From NCBI GenBank assembly GCA_016806145.1, contig CP063167.1:2228501-2292500 (forward strand): a DNA stretch of 64,000 bases. The letters are read 5' to 3'. The DNA comes from Variovorax paradoxus. GTDB taxonomy: Bacteria; Pseudomonadota; Gammaproteobacteria; Burkholderiales; Burkholderiaceae_C. Both the position numbers and the translations under genes were made by a program. The notes below the pieces were generated by a model. That model was not told the origin of the DNA, made no database searches, and saw nothing but the letters and a program-made list of their open reading frames with translations. How positions within the stretch are numbered: position 1 is the first letter of the stretch; the number at the start of each line of letters is the position of its first letter. This document shows, one piece after another, positions 32,945 through 40,854 of this stretch.

Positions 32945-33433
32945 ATGACCACCAAACGCGCCGAACCCGATGCCTGCAGCCTGCTCGATACCGACCACAA
33001 GAACGTGAAGAAGCTCTTCACGGCCTACGACCAGCTCGCCGGCTCCAAGGCCGCGAGCGCGACCGAAAAGAAGCGCCAGCTGGCCCAGCAGATCTGCGCC
33101 GAGCTGACCGCGCACACCCAGATCGAGGAAGAGATCTTCTACCCCGCGTTGCGCGAGGCCCTGAAGGAAACCGACCTGCTCGACGAAGCCGAGGTGGAGC
33201 ACGCCAGCGCCAAGGACCTGATCGCCCAGATCCAGGACGCCGAGGAGATCGACGAGATGTTCGATGCCAAGGTCAAGGTGCTCGGTGAGTACATCGACCA
33301 CCACGTGAAGGAAGAGCGCAACGAGATGTTCCCCAAGGCCCGCGCGGCCAAGGGCCTGGACCTCGTGACCATGCGCGAGCTGCTGGCCGCGCGCAAGGAA
33401 GAGCTGATGGCCGAACAGACGGCCACGGCGTGA
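32945..33433 (+). CDS. Hemerythrin (HHE) domain protein
   Basis: A 162-residue four-helix protein. Iron-ligand candidates lie in LLDTDHKNVKKLF, TAHTQIEEEIFYPAL, VEHASAKDLI and YIDHHVKEERNEMFP, matching the spacing of the HHE cation-binding domain. Such proteins bind a di-iron centre and respond to oxygen, nitric oxide or iron. The ATG follows AGGAGCGATCC. It opens a row of small genes that look stress-related, and a terminator follows at 33455. Confidence 0.92.
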   Translation: MTTKRAEPDACSLLDTDHKNVKKLFTAYDQLAGSKAASATEKKRQLAQQICAELTAHTQIEEEIFYPALREALKETDLLDEAEVEHASAKDLIAQIQDAEEIDEMFDAKVKVLGEYIDHHVKEERNEMFPKARAAKGLDLVTMRELLAARKEELMAEQTATA

Positions 33434-33454
33434 CCCGCGGCACTCCCCGCCCCG

Positions 33455-33476
33455 AGCCCGCTGCCGCGGGCTTTTT
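33455..33476 (+). terminator. Intrinsic terminator after the hemerythrin gene
   Basis: AGCCCGC (33455-33461) pairs perfectly with GCGGGCT (33466-33472) around a TGCC loop, and the T-run continues to 33476. It separates the hemerythrin gene from the DUF2383 operon. Confidence 0.88.
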
Positions 33477-33619
33477 CTCGTGGGGCCGGCCCCGGCGCCC
33501 GAATGCTCGCGAGCGTCGGCGCGCCACGACGAGCTGGCGCGGCGGGCACCTACACGCCGCCCTCGGCACGAGCCCCACCGTAGGTATCGATCAGTCAATC
33601 AACCCCCAGGAGTCACACC

Positions 33620-34087
33620 ATGTCCACCGCATCCATCACCAATGACGAAGTCCTGTCGATCCTCGACGACCTGCTCGAGAACTCGCGCGACGGCGAATAC
33701 GGATTCCGCGCCTGCGCCGACGAAGTGGAGGACACGCAGGTCAAGCAGGTCTTCGAGAACCGCGCGGTCCAGTGCGCCACGGCGGCCGAGGAGCTGGCGA
33801 CCCTGATCCGCTCGCTCGGCGGCGAAGTCGACAAGGGCGGCAGCGTCAGCGGCGCGCTGCACCGCGGCTGGGTCCATGTGAAGGGCACGCTCGGTGCGGA
33901 CAGCGCCCTGTCGATGCTCGAGGAATGCGAACGCGGCGAGGATTCGGCCGTGGCGCGCTACCGCAAGGCGCTGAAGAACGACCTGCCCGCCGAAGTGCTC
34001 GCCGTCGTGCAGCGCCAGGCCGATGGCGCCCAGCGAAACCACGACCAGATCCGCGACCTGCGCGACCAGTACAAGGCCAAGGGCTGA
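33620..34087 (+). CDS. PA2169/DUF2383-family four-helix-bundle protein
   Basis: A 155-residue helical protein with ITNDEVLSILDDLLENSRDGEYGFRACADEV, RAVQCATAAEELATLIRSLGG and EECERGEDSAVARYRKAL, the typical text of DUF2383 ferritin-like proteins. Acidic residues in the helices could bind metal. Such proteins often occur with small stress genes in soil Proteobacteria; the function is unproven. An AGGAG site precedes the ATG. It heads a run of five small genes. Confidence 0.87.
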   Translation: MSTASITNDEVLSILDDLLENSRDGEYGFRACADEVEDTQVKQVFENRAVQCATAAEELATLIRSLGGEVDKGGSVSGALHRGWVHVKGTLGADSALSMLEECERGEDSAVARYRKALKNDLPAEVLAVVQRQADGAQRNHDQIRDLRDQYKAKG

Positions 34088-34089
34088 AC

Positions 34090-34296
34090 ATGAGCACGCG
34101 CAAGCCCATGTCGCCCGTGAACATCGAGCAGAACCGCGAGGTCGGCATCGATACGCCGCTGGACGGCAGCCGCATGGGCCGCGAGGCCGACAAGGCCTCG
34201 GGCGATCCGGGCGAGCGCGGACACGATGCCCCCGCGCCCGACGCCGAGCGCGCGAGGCGGCCCGCGCAAACCCGACGCAACGGCGAGAAGGCCTAG
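34090..34296 (+). CDS. Hypothetical hydrophilic protein, 68 residues
   Basis: A short, strongly charged and glycine-rich protein with no hydrophobic core (NIEQNREVGIDTPLDGSRMG, then an acidic/arginine-rich tail). It is predicted to be disordered. The start lies two bases after the DUF2383 stop, so it is translationally coupled. No family is recognised. Confidence 0.6.
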   Translation: MSTRKPMSPVNIEQNREVGIDTPLDGSRMGREADKASGDPGERGHDAPAPDAERARRPAQTRRNGEKA

Positions 34297-34315
34297 ACAT
34301 TCCACAGGAGGTCCC

Positions 34316-34498
34316 ATGGCAGACGATCCCAAGAAGACCGCGCTCGATCGCAAGCTCATCGCGCTGCACGAACCCCATGAGGTCCGCTCGTGGACCGAGA
34401 GCCTGGGCTGCAGCGAGACCCAGCTGCGCGATGCGGTGAAGGCCGTCGGCAACTCGGCCGACGAGGTTCGCCAGTACCTGGCCGAGAAACTCAAATGA
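34316..34498 (+). CDS. DUF3606 domain protein
   Basis: A 60-residue protein with the DUF3606 pattern: ALDRKLIALHEPHEVRSWTESLGCSE followed by LRDAVKAVGNSADEVRQYL. The tryptophan and the two helices resemble a small helix-turn-helix-like fold. A strong AGGAGG site lies five bases before the ATG. The stop overlaps the next start (ATGA). Function unknown; common in stress-type gene groups. Confidence 0.82.
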   Translation: MADDPKKTALDRKLIALHEPHEVRSWTESLGCSETQLRDAVKAVGNSADEVRQYLAEKLK

Positions 34499-34767
34499 AC
34501 CGGCTTCGGCGAATCGCCGTATTCGTCGAGGAAGTCGGGGCCGGAAACTATCACTGGGTGCTGCACGAGCAAGGCGACGACGCCTCCGAATGGATCGAGC
34601 TGTCCGCCAGCCCGATGGCCTACGACCTGTGGCTCGACGCCTTCGAGGACGGCTGCGCGGAGCTCGTGCGCATGGTGCCCGACGAGCGCGCCGGGCCGCG
34701 AGCCACCGGCGAGGACGACGAGGACGAGGATGCACCGCCCGTCGGTCCCATCGACGGACCGGATTGA
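34495..34767 (+). CDS. Hypothetical acidic protein, 90 residues
   Basis: A small protein with a mixed alpha/beta N-terminal part (IAVFVEEVGAGNYHWVLHEQ) and a very acidic tail (EDDEDEDAPP). It starts within the ATGA overlap with the DUF3606 gene, which supports its being translated. No family is recognised. Confidence 0.65.
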   Translation: MNRLRRIAVFVEEVGAGNYHWVLHEQGDDASEWIELSASPMAYDLWLDAFEDGCAELVRMVPDERAGPRATGEDDEDEDAPPVGPIDGPD

Positions 34768-34818
34768 GCCGAAGCGTCGCCCCCGCGATGGCTTCACACG
34801 TCTGAACAGGAACATTCC

Positions 34819-35076
34819 ATGACCCAACCCAACATCACGGGCAGCGGAGACGGCACGCGCCCCACTACCAGCGGCGGCGTCGACAACATCGGCGGCGGCG
34901 AACGCTTCTCGACCCGACGCACGGCCGCGGGCGAGGAAGTGGCGTCGCCCGCGCCCAGGGAACGCATGCAGGACAAGCGAAAGAACGTCGAGAACACGAA
35001 GCGCGACGATTCGGCCGCCTTCGGATTGCACGAGGACCTCGCGCAGCAGCCCAATCCCGGTCCGGGCCAGCGCTGA
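34819..35076 (+). CDS. Hypothetical disordered protein, 85 residues
   Basis: A hydrophilic, glycine-, threonine- and charge-rich protein (GDGTRPTTSGGVDNIGGGER at the N-terminus) without a hydrophobic core. It is preceded by a weak CAGGAAC site. Composition is like the 68-residue protein upstream and like desiccation-type stress proteins, but there is no recognisable domain. Confidence 0.55.
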   Translation: MTQPNITGSGDGTRPTTSGGVDNIGGGERFSTRRTAAGEEVASPAPRERMQDKRKNVENTKRDDSAAFGLHEDLAQQPNPGPGQR

Positions 35077-35173
35077 ATGCGCGGCGTCCCGGGACCGAGC
35101 GCTGCTGCCTGCCGCGCTGCAGGAGCTGCATGCATGACCTGCCGATATCTCGCCGAACGGGCTGGAGCACGAT

Positions 35174-37468
35174 GTGAACGACGCGAGCAAAGTTGAGCCC
35201 TACGACCACCCGGCCGGTGGCTGGGGCTCGCTGAAGGCGGTGGGCACCATCCTGCTGCGCGAGCACATTCCCATCCTGGGCGCACAGGCCCTGCTCAAGC
35301 AGAACAAGCCCGATGGCTTCGCCTGCGTGAGCTGTGCCTGGGCCAAGCCCGGCCATCCGCGCACGGCCGAGTTCTGCGAGAACGGCGCCAAGGCCACGGC
35401 CTGGGAGCTCACGGCCAAGCGCATGCCGCCGGCGTTCTTCGAACAGCACACGGTCGAGCAACTGCTCGGCTGGAGCGACCACGAACTCGAGGCCGGGGGA
35501 CGGCTCACGCGGCCGATGCGCTGGGATGCCGCGAGCGACCGCTACCTCGAGGTCTCGTGGGACGACGCACTCGCCGAGATCGGCGCCGAATTGCGCGCGC
35601 TGCGGCACGAGGATCCGGCCTCGGTGGTGTTCTATGCCTCGGGCCGCGCCTCGCTCGAGACCAGCTATCTCTACCAGCTGCTGGCGCGGCTGTATGGCAA
35701 CAACAACCTGCCCGACAGTTCGAACATGTGCCACGAGACCACCTCGGTGGCGCTGCCCGAGACCATCGGCGTGCCCGTGGGCACGGTGCGGCTCGACGAC
35801 TTCGAGCAGTGCGACGCGATCTTCATCTTCGGCCACAACACCGGCGTGAGCAGCCCGCGCATGCTGCACCAGCTGCAGGAAGCCCGCCAGCGCGGCGCGA
35901 AGATCGTCACCTTCAATCCGCTGCGCGAACCCGGGCTGGTGCACTTCGCCAACCCGCAGTCGCCCCTGCAGATGCTCACGCCCGCCGAGACGCAGGTCAG
36001 CACCCAGTACCTGCAGGTGCGCAACGGCGGCGACCTCGCGGCGCTCGCGGGCCTGTGCAAGGCGCTGGTGGCGGCCGACGATGCGGCGCTCGCGGCCGGC
36101 GCACCGCGCGTGCTCGATGCCGACTTCCTCGCCGCGCACACCGAGGGCTTCGAGGATTTCGCGGCCTGGCTGCGCGAGGTCTCGTGGACCACGATCGCCG
36201 CCGAATCGGGCCTGTCGCGCGAGGCGCTGGAACAGGCGGCCGCCACCTTCGCCGAGTCGCGCGCCGTGATCGGCATCTACGGCATGGGCCTGACCCAGCA
36301 TGTGGAAGGGGTCGCGAACGTGCAGATGGTGTCGAACCTGCTGCTGCTCGGCGGTCACATCGGGCGCCCTGGCGCGGGCATCTGCCCGGTGCGCGGCCAT
36401 TCGAACGTGCAGGGGCAGCGCACCGTGGGCATCACCGAGAAGCCCGAGCTCGCGCCGCTCGACGCGATGGCGAAGCTCTACCGCTTCGAGCCGCCGCGCG
36501 AGAAGGGCCTCAACACGGTGGAGGCCTGCCGCGGCGTGCTCGACGGCTCGGTGCGCGCCTTCGTCGCGCTCGGCGGCAACTTCACGCGCGCCGTGCCCGA
36601 CACCGACCGCATCGAGCCCGCATGGAAGAAGCTGCGCCTCACGGTCAACATCGCCACCAAGCTCAACCGCAGCCACCTGGTGCATGGCGAGCTGTCGTAC
36701 CTGCTGCCCTGCCTGGGCCGCATCGAGATCGATCGCCAGGCCGGCGGCGAGCAGTCGGTGTCGGTCGAGGACTCCACCGGCGTGATGCATGCGTCGCGCG
36801 GCATGGCCGAGCCCGCGGCCGACACGCTGCGTTCCGAGGTCGCGATCGTCGCGGGCATCGCGCTCGCGACCCTGCCGCCGAACCCGGCCGTGCCCTGGGA
36901 GGCCTGGACCGAGAACTACGCGCGCATCCGCGAGCACATCGCGCAGGTGCTGCCCGAGGTGTTCCACGATTTCAATGCGCGGCTGGAAGACCCGGCGGGC
37001 TTTCCGCGGCCGCTGCCAGCGCGCGAGCGCGTGTGGAAGACGAAGAACGGCAAGGCCAACTTCAAGGGCTACGGCCTGCCGCGCGAGGGTGAAGCGCCTT
37101 CGTCGCCGGTGCTGCGGCTCATGACCCTGCGCAGCGACGACCAGTTCAACACCTCCATCTACAGCCTCGACGACCGCTTCCGCGGCATCCACGGCACGCG
37201 CCAGGTGCTGCTGATGAACGCGCGTGACATGGCCCGGCTGTCGCTGGCCGAGGGCGACCTGGTCGATGTGAACGCCGAGGGTTTCGAGGACGCCGAGCGC
37301 CGGGTGGCGGGCCTGCGCGTCACCCCTTACGACCTGCCCGAAGGCTGCGTGGGCGGCTACTACCCCGAGTGCAATCCGCTGATTCCGCTGGAGCACTTCG
37401 CGCGCCAGAGCATGGTGCCGGCGGCGAAGGCGATTCCCGTGCGCGTCGCGCGCGCAGCACTTGCCTGA
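35174..37468 (+). CDS. YdeP/FdhF-type molybdopterin oxidoreductase
   Basis: A 764-residue molybdopterin enzyme, close to E. coli YdeP (759). The N-terminus has GGWGSLKAVGTILLRE and VSCAWAKPGHPRTAEFCENGAK, followed by the family core with YASGRASLETSYLYQLLARL, FGHNTGVSSPRM and a C-terminal molydopterin-dinucleotide-binding part (LMTLRSDDQFNTSIYSLDDR). YdeP is linked to acid resistance in E. coli; the reaction is unknown. The start is GTG at 35174. A standalone gene at the end of the small stress genes. Confidence 0.9.
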   Translation: MNDASKVEPYDHPAGGWGSLKAVGTILLREHIPILGAQALLKQNKPDGFACVSCAWAKPGHPRTAEFCENGAKATAWELTAKRMPPAFFEQHTVEQLLGWSDHELEAGGRLTRPMRWDAASDRYLEVSWDDALAEIGAELRALRHEDPASVVFYASGRASLETSYLYQLLARLYGNNNLPDSSNMCHETTSVALPETIGVPVGTVRLDDFEQCDAIFIFGHNTGVSSPRMLHQLQEARQRGAKIVTFNPLREPGLVHFANPQSPLQMLTPAETQVSTQYLQVRNGGDLAALAGLCKALVAADDAALAAGAPRVLDADFLAAHTEGFEDFAAWLREVSWTTIAAESGLSREALEQAAATFAESRAVIGIYGMGLTQHVEGVANVQMVSNLLLLGGHIGRPGAGICPVRGHSNVQGQRTVGITEKPELAPLDAMAKLYRFEPPREKGLNTVEACRGVLDGSVRAFVALGGNFTRAVPDTDRIEPAWKKLRLTVNIATKLNRSHLVHGELSYLLPCLGRIEIDRQAGGEQSVSVEDSTGVMHASRGMAEPAADTLRSEVAIVAGIALATLPPNPAVPWEAWTENYARIREHIAQVLPEVFHDFNARLEDPAGFPRPLPARERVWKTKNGKANFKGYGLPREGEAPSSPVLRLMTLRSDDQFNTSIYSLDDRFRGIHGTRQVLLMNARDMARLSLAEGDLVDVNAEGFEDAERRVAGLRVTPYDLPEGCVGGYYPECNPLIPLEHFARQSMVPAAKAIPVRVARAALA

Positions 37469-37474
37469 CGGTCC

Positions 37475-37723
37475 TCAGGGCCCGGATCGGGCGTTCACCT
37501 CGGCCTCGGCATCCAGCCAGTCCTGCTCGGGGTTGCCCTCGGTCTCGCCGCGGCGCTCGTAGGCGGCATAGGCGGCTTCGCGGATCGCCTGTTCCCGGTC
37601 GCCCTCGCCCGTTTGCTTCGGCGCGGCGCCGTCCAGACCTTCGGTGATCGAATCGACCGGAGGATTCGCGCCGCCCGCCGGCGCGACCAGGGTCTGGTCG
37701 TCGCCATTCTTCGAACTTGCCAT
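37475..37723 (-). CDS. DUF2934 domain protein
   Basis: An 82-residue acidic protein whose C-terminal half carries the DUF2934 pattern REQAIREAAYAAYERRG followed by EQDWLDAEAEV. The N-terminal 45 residues look disordered. It is convergent with the molybdoenzyme gene six bases away. Function unknown; such proteins occur repeatedly among soil-bacterial stress genes. Confidence 0.85.
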   Translation of the reverse strand: MASSKNGDDQTLVAPAGGANPPVDSITEGLDGAAPKQTGEGDREQAIREAAYAAYERRGETEGNPEQDWLDAEAEVNARSGP

Positions 37724-37955
37724 CTGAGGCTCCTTGCAGTGTGGTTGGGTTCGATGGACGGTAGGCCGGCCAGTCGGCGGCGCCGTCTCTTCTTGGCGAT
37801 CGATTTCGTAGGATCAGGTCGTACCGCGCCGACATGCCGCGACGCTGCGCGAGCCACCGGCGAAGGCGCACTCCTGCAAGTGGATGCGCGCGCGGATGTC
37901 GTGGGCAGGCCGTCCTCGAACGCAGGCTGCGACGGATCGCAGGAGCACTCCCCCT

Positions 37956-38552
37956 ATGTCAGACATTCAGCCCGCCCTACGCCCGCACCCACCCGAGGAC
38001 GAGGACGGCCCCGTGGGCGGCATGCCCAACACCGCCACCGTCGCCTATGCCGGCAGGTCGCTCTGGCTCGCGCGCTTCGATCGCTTCGCCAGCCGCGTCA
38101 CGCGCTGGGCCGGCACGCCGACCGCGTTCTGCGTCGCCCTGATGGCGGTGGCCGCCTGGGCGCTGTGCGGTCCGCTGTTCAAGTTCTCGGAGAACTGGCA
38201 GCTCGTGATCAACACCGGCACCACGATCGTGACCTTCCTCATGGTGTTCCTGATCCAGCAGAGCCAGAACAAGGACAGCGTGGCCGTGCACCTCAAGCTC
38301 GACGAACTGCTCGCCACCAGCCAGCGTGCGAGCAACCGCATGATCGGCATCGAGGCGCTCGACGAGCAGGAGCTGCAGCGCGTGGCCGCGTTCTATGCGC
38401 GGCTCGCCGAGCGCGCCAAGGCCGGCAACCTGACCTCCGAGGCGGCGCAGAAAGTGGCGATGGGCCGGGACATGGCCAAGTGCGAGGACCGATCCGAGCC
38501 CGCGTCGGCCGACACGCGCCTGCGCACCGGGCCCGCCAACGCGCCCTCCTGA
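37956..38552 (+). CDS. Low-affinity iron permease-like membrane protein
   Basis: A 198-residue protein with a hydrophilic N-terminus, two membrane helices (about 60-78 and 88-106) and the text WQLVINTGTTIVTFLMVFLIQQSQNKDSVAVHLKLDELL, which is the hallmark of the low-affinity iron permease family PF04120. True iron transport by bacterial members is not established. The ATG at 37956 follows AGGAG. The 232-base gap before it carries GTAGG motifs but no gene. Confidence 0.87.
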   Translation: MSDIQPALRPHPPEDEDGPVGGMPNTATVAYAGRSLWLARFDRFASRVTRWAGTPTAFCVALMAVAAWALCGPLFKFSENWQLVINTGTTIVTFLMVFLIQQSQNKDSVAVHLKLDELLATSQRASNRMIGIEALDEQELQRVAAFYARLAERAKAGNLTSEAAQKVAMGRDMAKCEDRSEPASADTRLRTGPANAPS

Positions 38553-38595
38553 GGGCACCCCTTTTCCTTCCCTTGACATGCACAGAGGACCAGCC

Positions 38596-39468
38596 ATGAC
38601 CGATCCCCGCGAAGCAGGCCCCCGGCCGCCCTTCTCGACCTCCCAGCAGACGCCGCCCGGCCTCGAATCGGAGATGTCGCCGCGCCCCGACTTCGGCGAG
38701 AGTTCCTACGTGGGCGCCGGCAAGCTGCTCGGCAAGGCCGCGCTGATCACGGGCGGCGACAGCGGCATCGGCCGCGCCGTCGCGCTGGCCTTCGCGCGCG
38801 AGGGCGCGGACGTGGTGATCTCCTACCTGGCCGAGGAGGAATCCGATGCGCAGGTCACCCTGGGCCTGGTCGAAGCCGCCGGACGCCGTTGCGTGCTCGC
38901 GCCCGGCGACATCCGCGAGGAGGCGCAATGCCAGGCCCTCGTGGCCACCACGCTCGAGCACTTCGGGCGCATCGACGTGCTGGTGAACAACGCCGCTTTC
39001 CAGATGTCGCACAAGTCGCTCGAGCAGATCAGCGCCGAGGAGTTCGACCGCACCTTCCGCACCAACGTCTACGCGAACTTCTACCTCTGCAAGGCCGCGG
39101 TGCCCCATATGAAGCCCGGCAGCTCGATCATCAGCACCGCCTCGGTCAATGCCGACAAGCCCAATGCCACGCTGGTGGCCTATGCCGCGACCAAGGGCGC
39201 GATCCAGAACCTCTCGGGTGGCATGGCGCAACTGCTCGCCGACAAGGGCATCCGCGTGAACTGCGTGGCACCGGGGCCCTTCTGGACCCCGCTGATCCCC
39301 TCGACCCTGCCGGCCGGCAATGTCCGGGAGTTCGGCACGCAGACGCCGATGAAGCGCCCGGGCCAGCCGCGCGAGCTGCAGGCGGTCTATGTGCTGCTGG
39401 CCTCCGACGAAGGCAGCTACATCTCGGGCGCGACGATTCCCGTGACCGGCGGCGTGCCCTTTCTGTGA
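38596..39468 (+). CDS. SDR with N-terminal extension (YhdF/YghA type)
   Basis: A 290-residue SDR with about 40 extra N-terminal residues (FSTSQQTPPGLESEMSPRPD) before the core, as in the YhdF/YghA subgroup often induced by stress. TGGDSGIGRAVALAFA binds the cofactor, NNAAFQ follows, and YAATKG is the catalytic motif. The ATG at 38596 is preferred to 38578. These enzymes are thought to reduce aldehydes, but the substrate here is unknown. Confidence 0.9.
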   Translation: MTDPREAGPRPPFSTSQQTPPGLESEMSPRPDFGESSYVGAGKLLGKAALITGGDSGIGRAVALAFAREGADVVISYLAEEESDAQVTLGLVEAAGRRCVLAPGDIREEAQCQALVATTLEHFGRIDVLVNNAAFQMSHKSLEQISAEEFDRTFRTNVYANFYLCKAAVPHMKPGSSIISTASVNADKPNATLVAYAATKGAIQNLSGGMAQLLADKGIRVNCVAPGPFWTPLIPSTLPAGNVREFGTQTPMKRPGQPRELQAVYVLLASDEGSYISGATIPVTGGVPFL

Positions 39469-39490
39469 ACCGCGGGCTGAAGCGCATCGG

Positions 39491-39582
39491 TTAAAATCCG
39501 CCCTGGGTGGCATGCCGTTTCGGGCATTCCAGGATTTGCGCAGGTCGGGCCGCCTCGCGGCTTCGCCTCGTCGAGGAATCCC
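39491..39582 (+). promoter_or_regulatory. Promoter and candidate structured leader (riboswitch) of the antiporter gene
   Basis: TTAAAAT at 39491-39497 looks like a -10 box, and 85 bases follow to the ATG. CCTGG (39502-39506) pairs with CCAGG (39529-39533), enclosing ATGCC/GGCAT (39512-39516, 39523-39527). GCCGC (39549-39553) pairs with GCGGC (39557-39561). CCTC (39566-39569) pairs with the ribosome-binding GAGG (39573-39576). GGATT (39532-39536) can instead pair with AATCC (39577-39581), which would reorganise the fold. This suggests control by RNA structure, possibly an ion-sensing riboswitch. Confidence 0.5.
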
Positions 39583-40842
39583 ATGTCCCCCACCCCGATC
39601 CAGTGGATCGCCGCGGCCATCTTTGCCGTCGCCCTGCTCCACACCTTCAGCGCCAGGCAGTTCGAGCGCCTCTCCCACCGCTATCCACGCCACGCCGGCC
39701 TGTTCCATCTGCTCGGTGAAGTCGAGGTGGTGTTCGGCTTCTGGGCCATCGTGCTGGTGGCGTCGATGGCGCTGCTCGCCGGCGGCGGCACCGCGCTCGA
39801 CTATGCCGAGTCGCGCAACTACACCGAACCGCTGTTCGTCTTCGTCGTGATGGTGATCGCGGCCTCGCGTCCCGTGCTGCGCACGGCGATGTCGCTGGTC
39901 GACGCGCTCGCGCGCATCGCGCCCGTGCCCACGCCGCTGGCGAGCGCATGGCTGGGCCTCGCGGCGGTGCCGCTGCTCGGCTCGCTGATCACCGAGCCCG
40001 CCGCCATGACCATCGCCGCGCTGATGCTCGCGCCGCAGATCTTCCGGACGCGCGTGCCGGAGGCGGTGAAGTACCTGGCGCTGGGCGTGCTGTTCGTCAA
40101 CATCTCGATCGGCGGCACGCTGACCTCCTATGCCGCGCCGCCGGTGCTGATGGTGGCGACCACCTGGCAATGGGACAGCGCCTTCATGCTCGCGAGCTTC
40201 GGTTGGAAGGCCGCGCTCGCGGTGCTGCTGAACGCCACCGTCGCGACCTGGGTGCTGCGCAGGCATCTGCAGCCCGCGGTGGACGACGCGGGCGCGGCGC
40301 CCGAAGCGCGCGTTCCGCTGCCGGTGGTCGCGGTGCACCTGGGCCTGCTCGCCGGCGTGGTGCTGTTCGCCCACCATCCCGTGGTGTTCCTCGGCCTGTT
40401 CCTGATGTTCCTCGGCTTCACCCAGGCCTACGAGCGCCATCAGAGCCCGCTGATCGTGAAGGAGGCGCTGCTGGTCGGCTTCTTCCTCGCGGGCCTGGTG
40501 GTGCTGGGCGGCATGCAGCAGTGGTGGCTGCAGCCCATCGTCTCGGCGCTCGCGCCGGTCGCGCTGTTCCTCGGCGCGCTGGGCCTCACCGCCGTCACCG
40601 ACAACGCCGCCCTCACCTACCTGGGCTCGCTGATCGTCGGCATCTCGGACGAATCGAAGTACATGCTGGTGGCGGGCGCCGTGGCCGGGGGCGGCCTGAC
40701 GGTGATCGCCAACGCGCCCAATCCCGCGGGCGTGGTGCTGCTCAGGCGCGGCTTCGCCGACGAGACCATCGGCGCGGGCGGCCTGCTGCTCGGTGCGCTG
40801 GGGCCCACCGCCGTGGCGGCGGCGGCGTTCCTGTTCCTGTGA
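39583..40842 (+). CDS. Putative Na+/H+ antiporter (PF07399 type)
   Basis: A 419-residue membrane protein with ten to twelve hydrophobic helices. ITEPAAMTIAALMLAPQIF and GGTLTSYAAPPVLMVA contain the polar and glycine-rich breaks seen in ion-transporter-like families. TAVTDNAALTYLGSLIVG resembles the NhaD/ArsB fold. I place it in the putative Na+/H+ antiporter family by this text. It should exchange cations across the inner membrane. Expression is likely controlled by its structured leader. It is convergent with the aldehyde dehydrogenase gene 12 bases away. Confidence 0.8.
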   Translation: MSPTPIQWIAAAIFAVALLHTFSARQFERLSHRYPRHAGLFHLLGEVEVVFGFWAIVLVASMALLAGGGTALDYAESRNYTEPLFVFVVMVIAASRPVLRTAMSLVDALARIAPVPTPLASAWLGLAAVPLLGSLITEPAAMTIAALMLAPQIFRTRVPEAVKYLALGVLFVNISIGGTLTSYAAPPVLMVATTWQWDSAFMLASFGWKAALAVLLNATVATWVLRRHLQPAVDDAGAAPEARVPLPVVAVHLGLLAGVVLFAHHPVVFLGLFLMFLGFTQAYERHQSPLIVKEALLVGFFLAGLVVLGGMQQWWLQPIVSALAPVALFLGALGLTAVTDNAALTYLGSLIVGISDESKYMLVAGAVAGGGLTVIANAPNPAGVVLLRRGFADETIGAGGLLLGALGPTAVAAAAFLFL

Positions 40843-40854
40843 GCCTTGGCGCGC

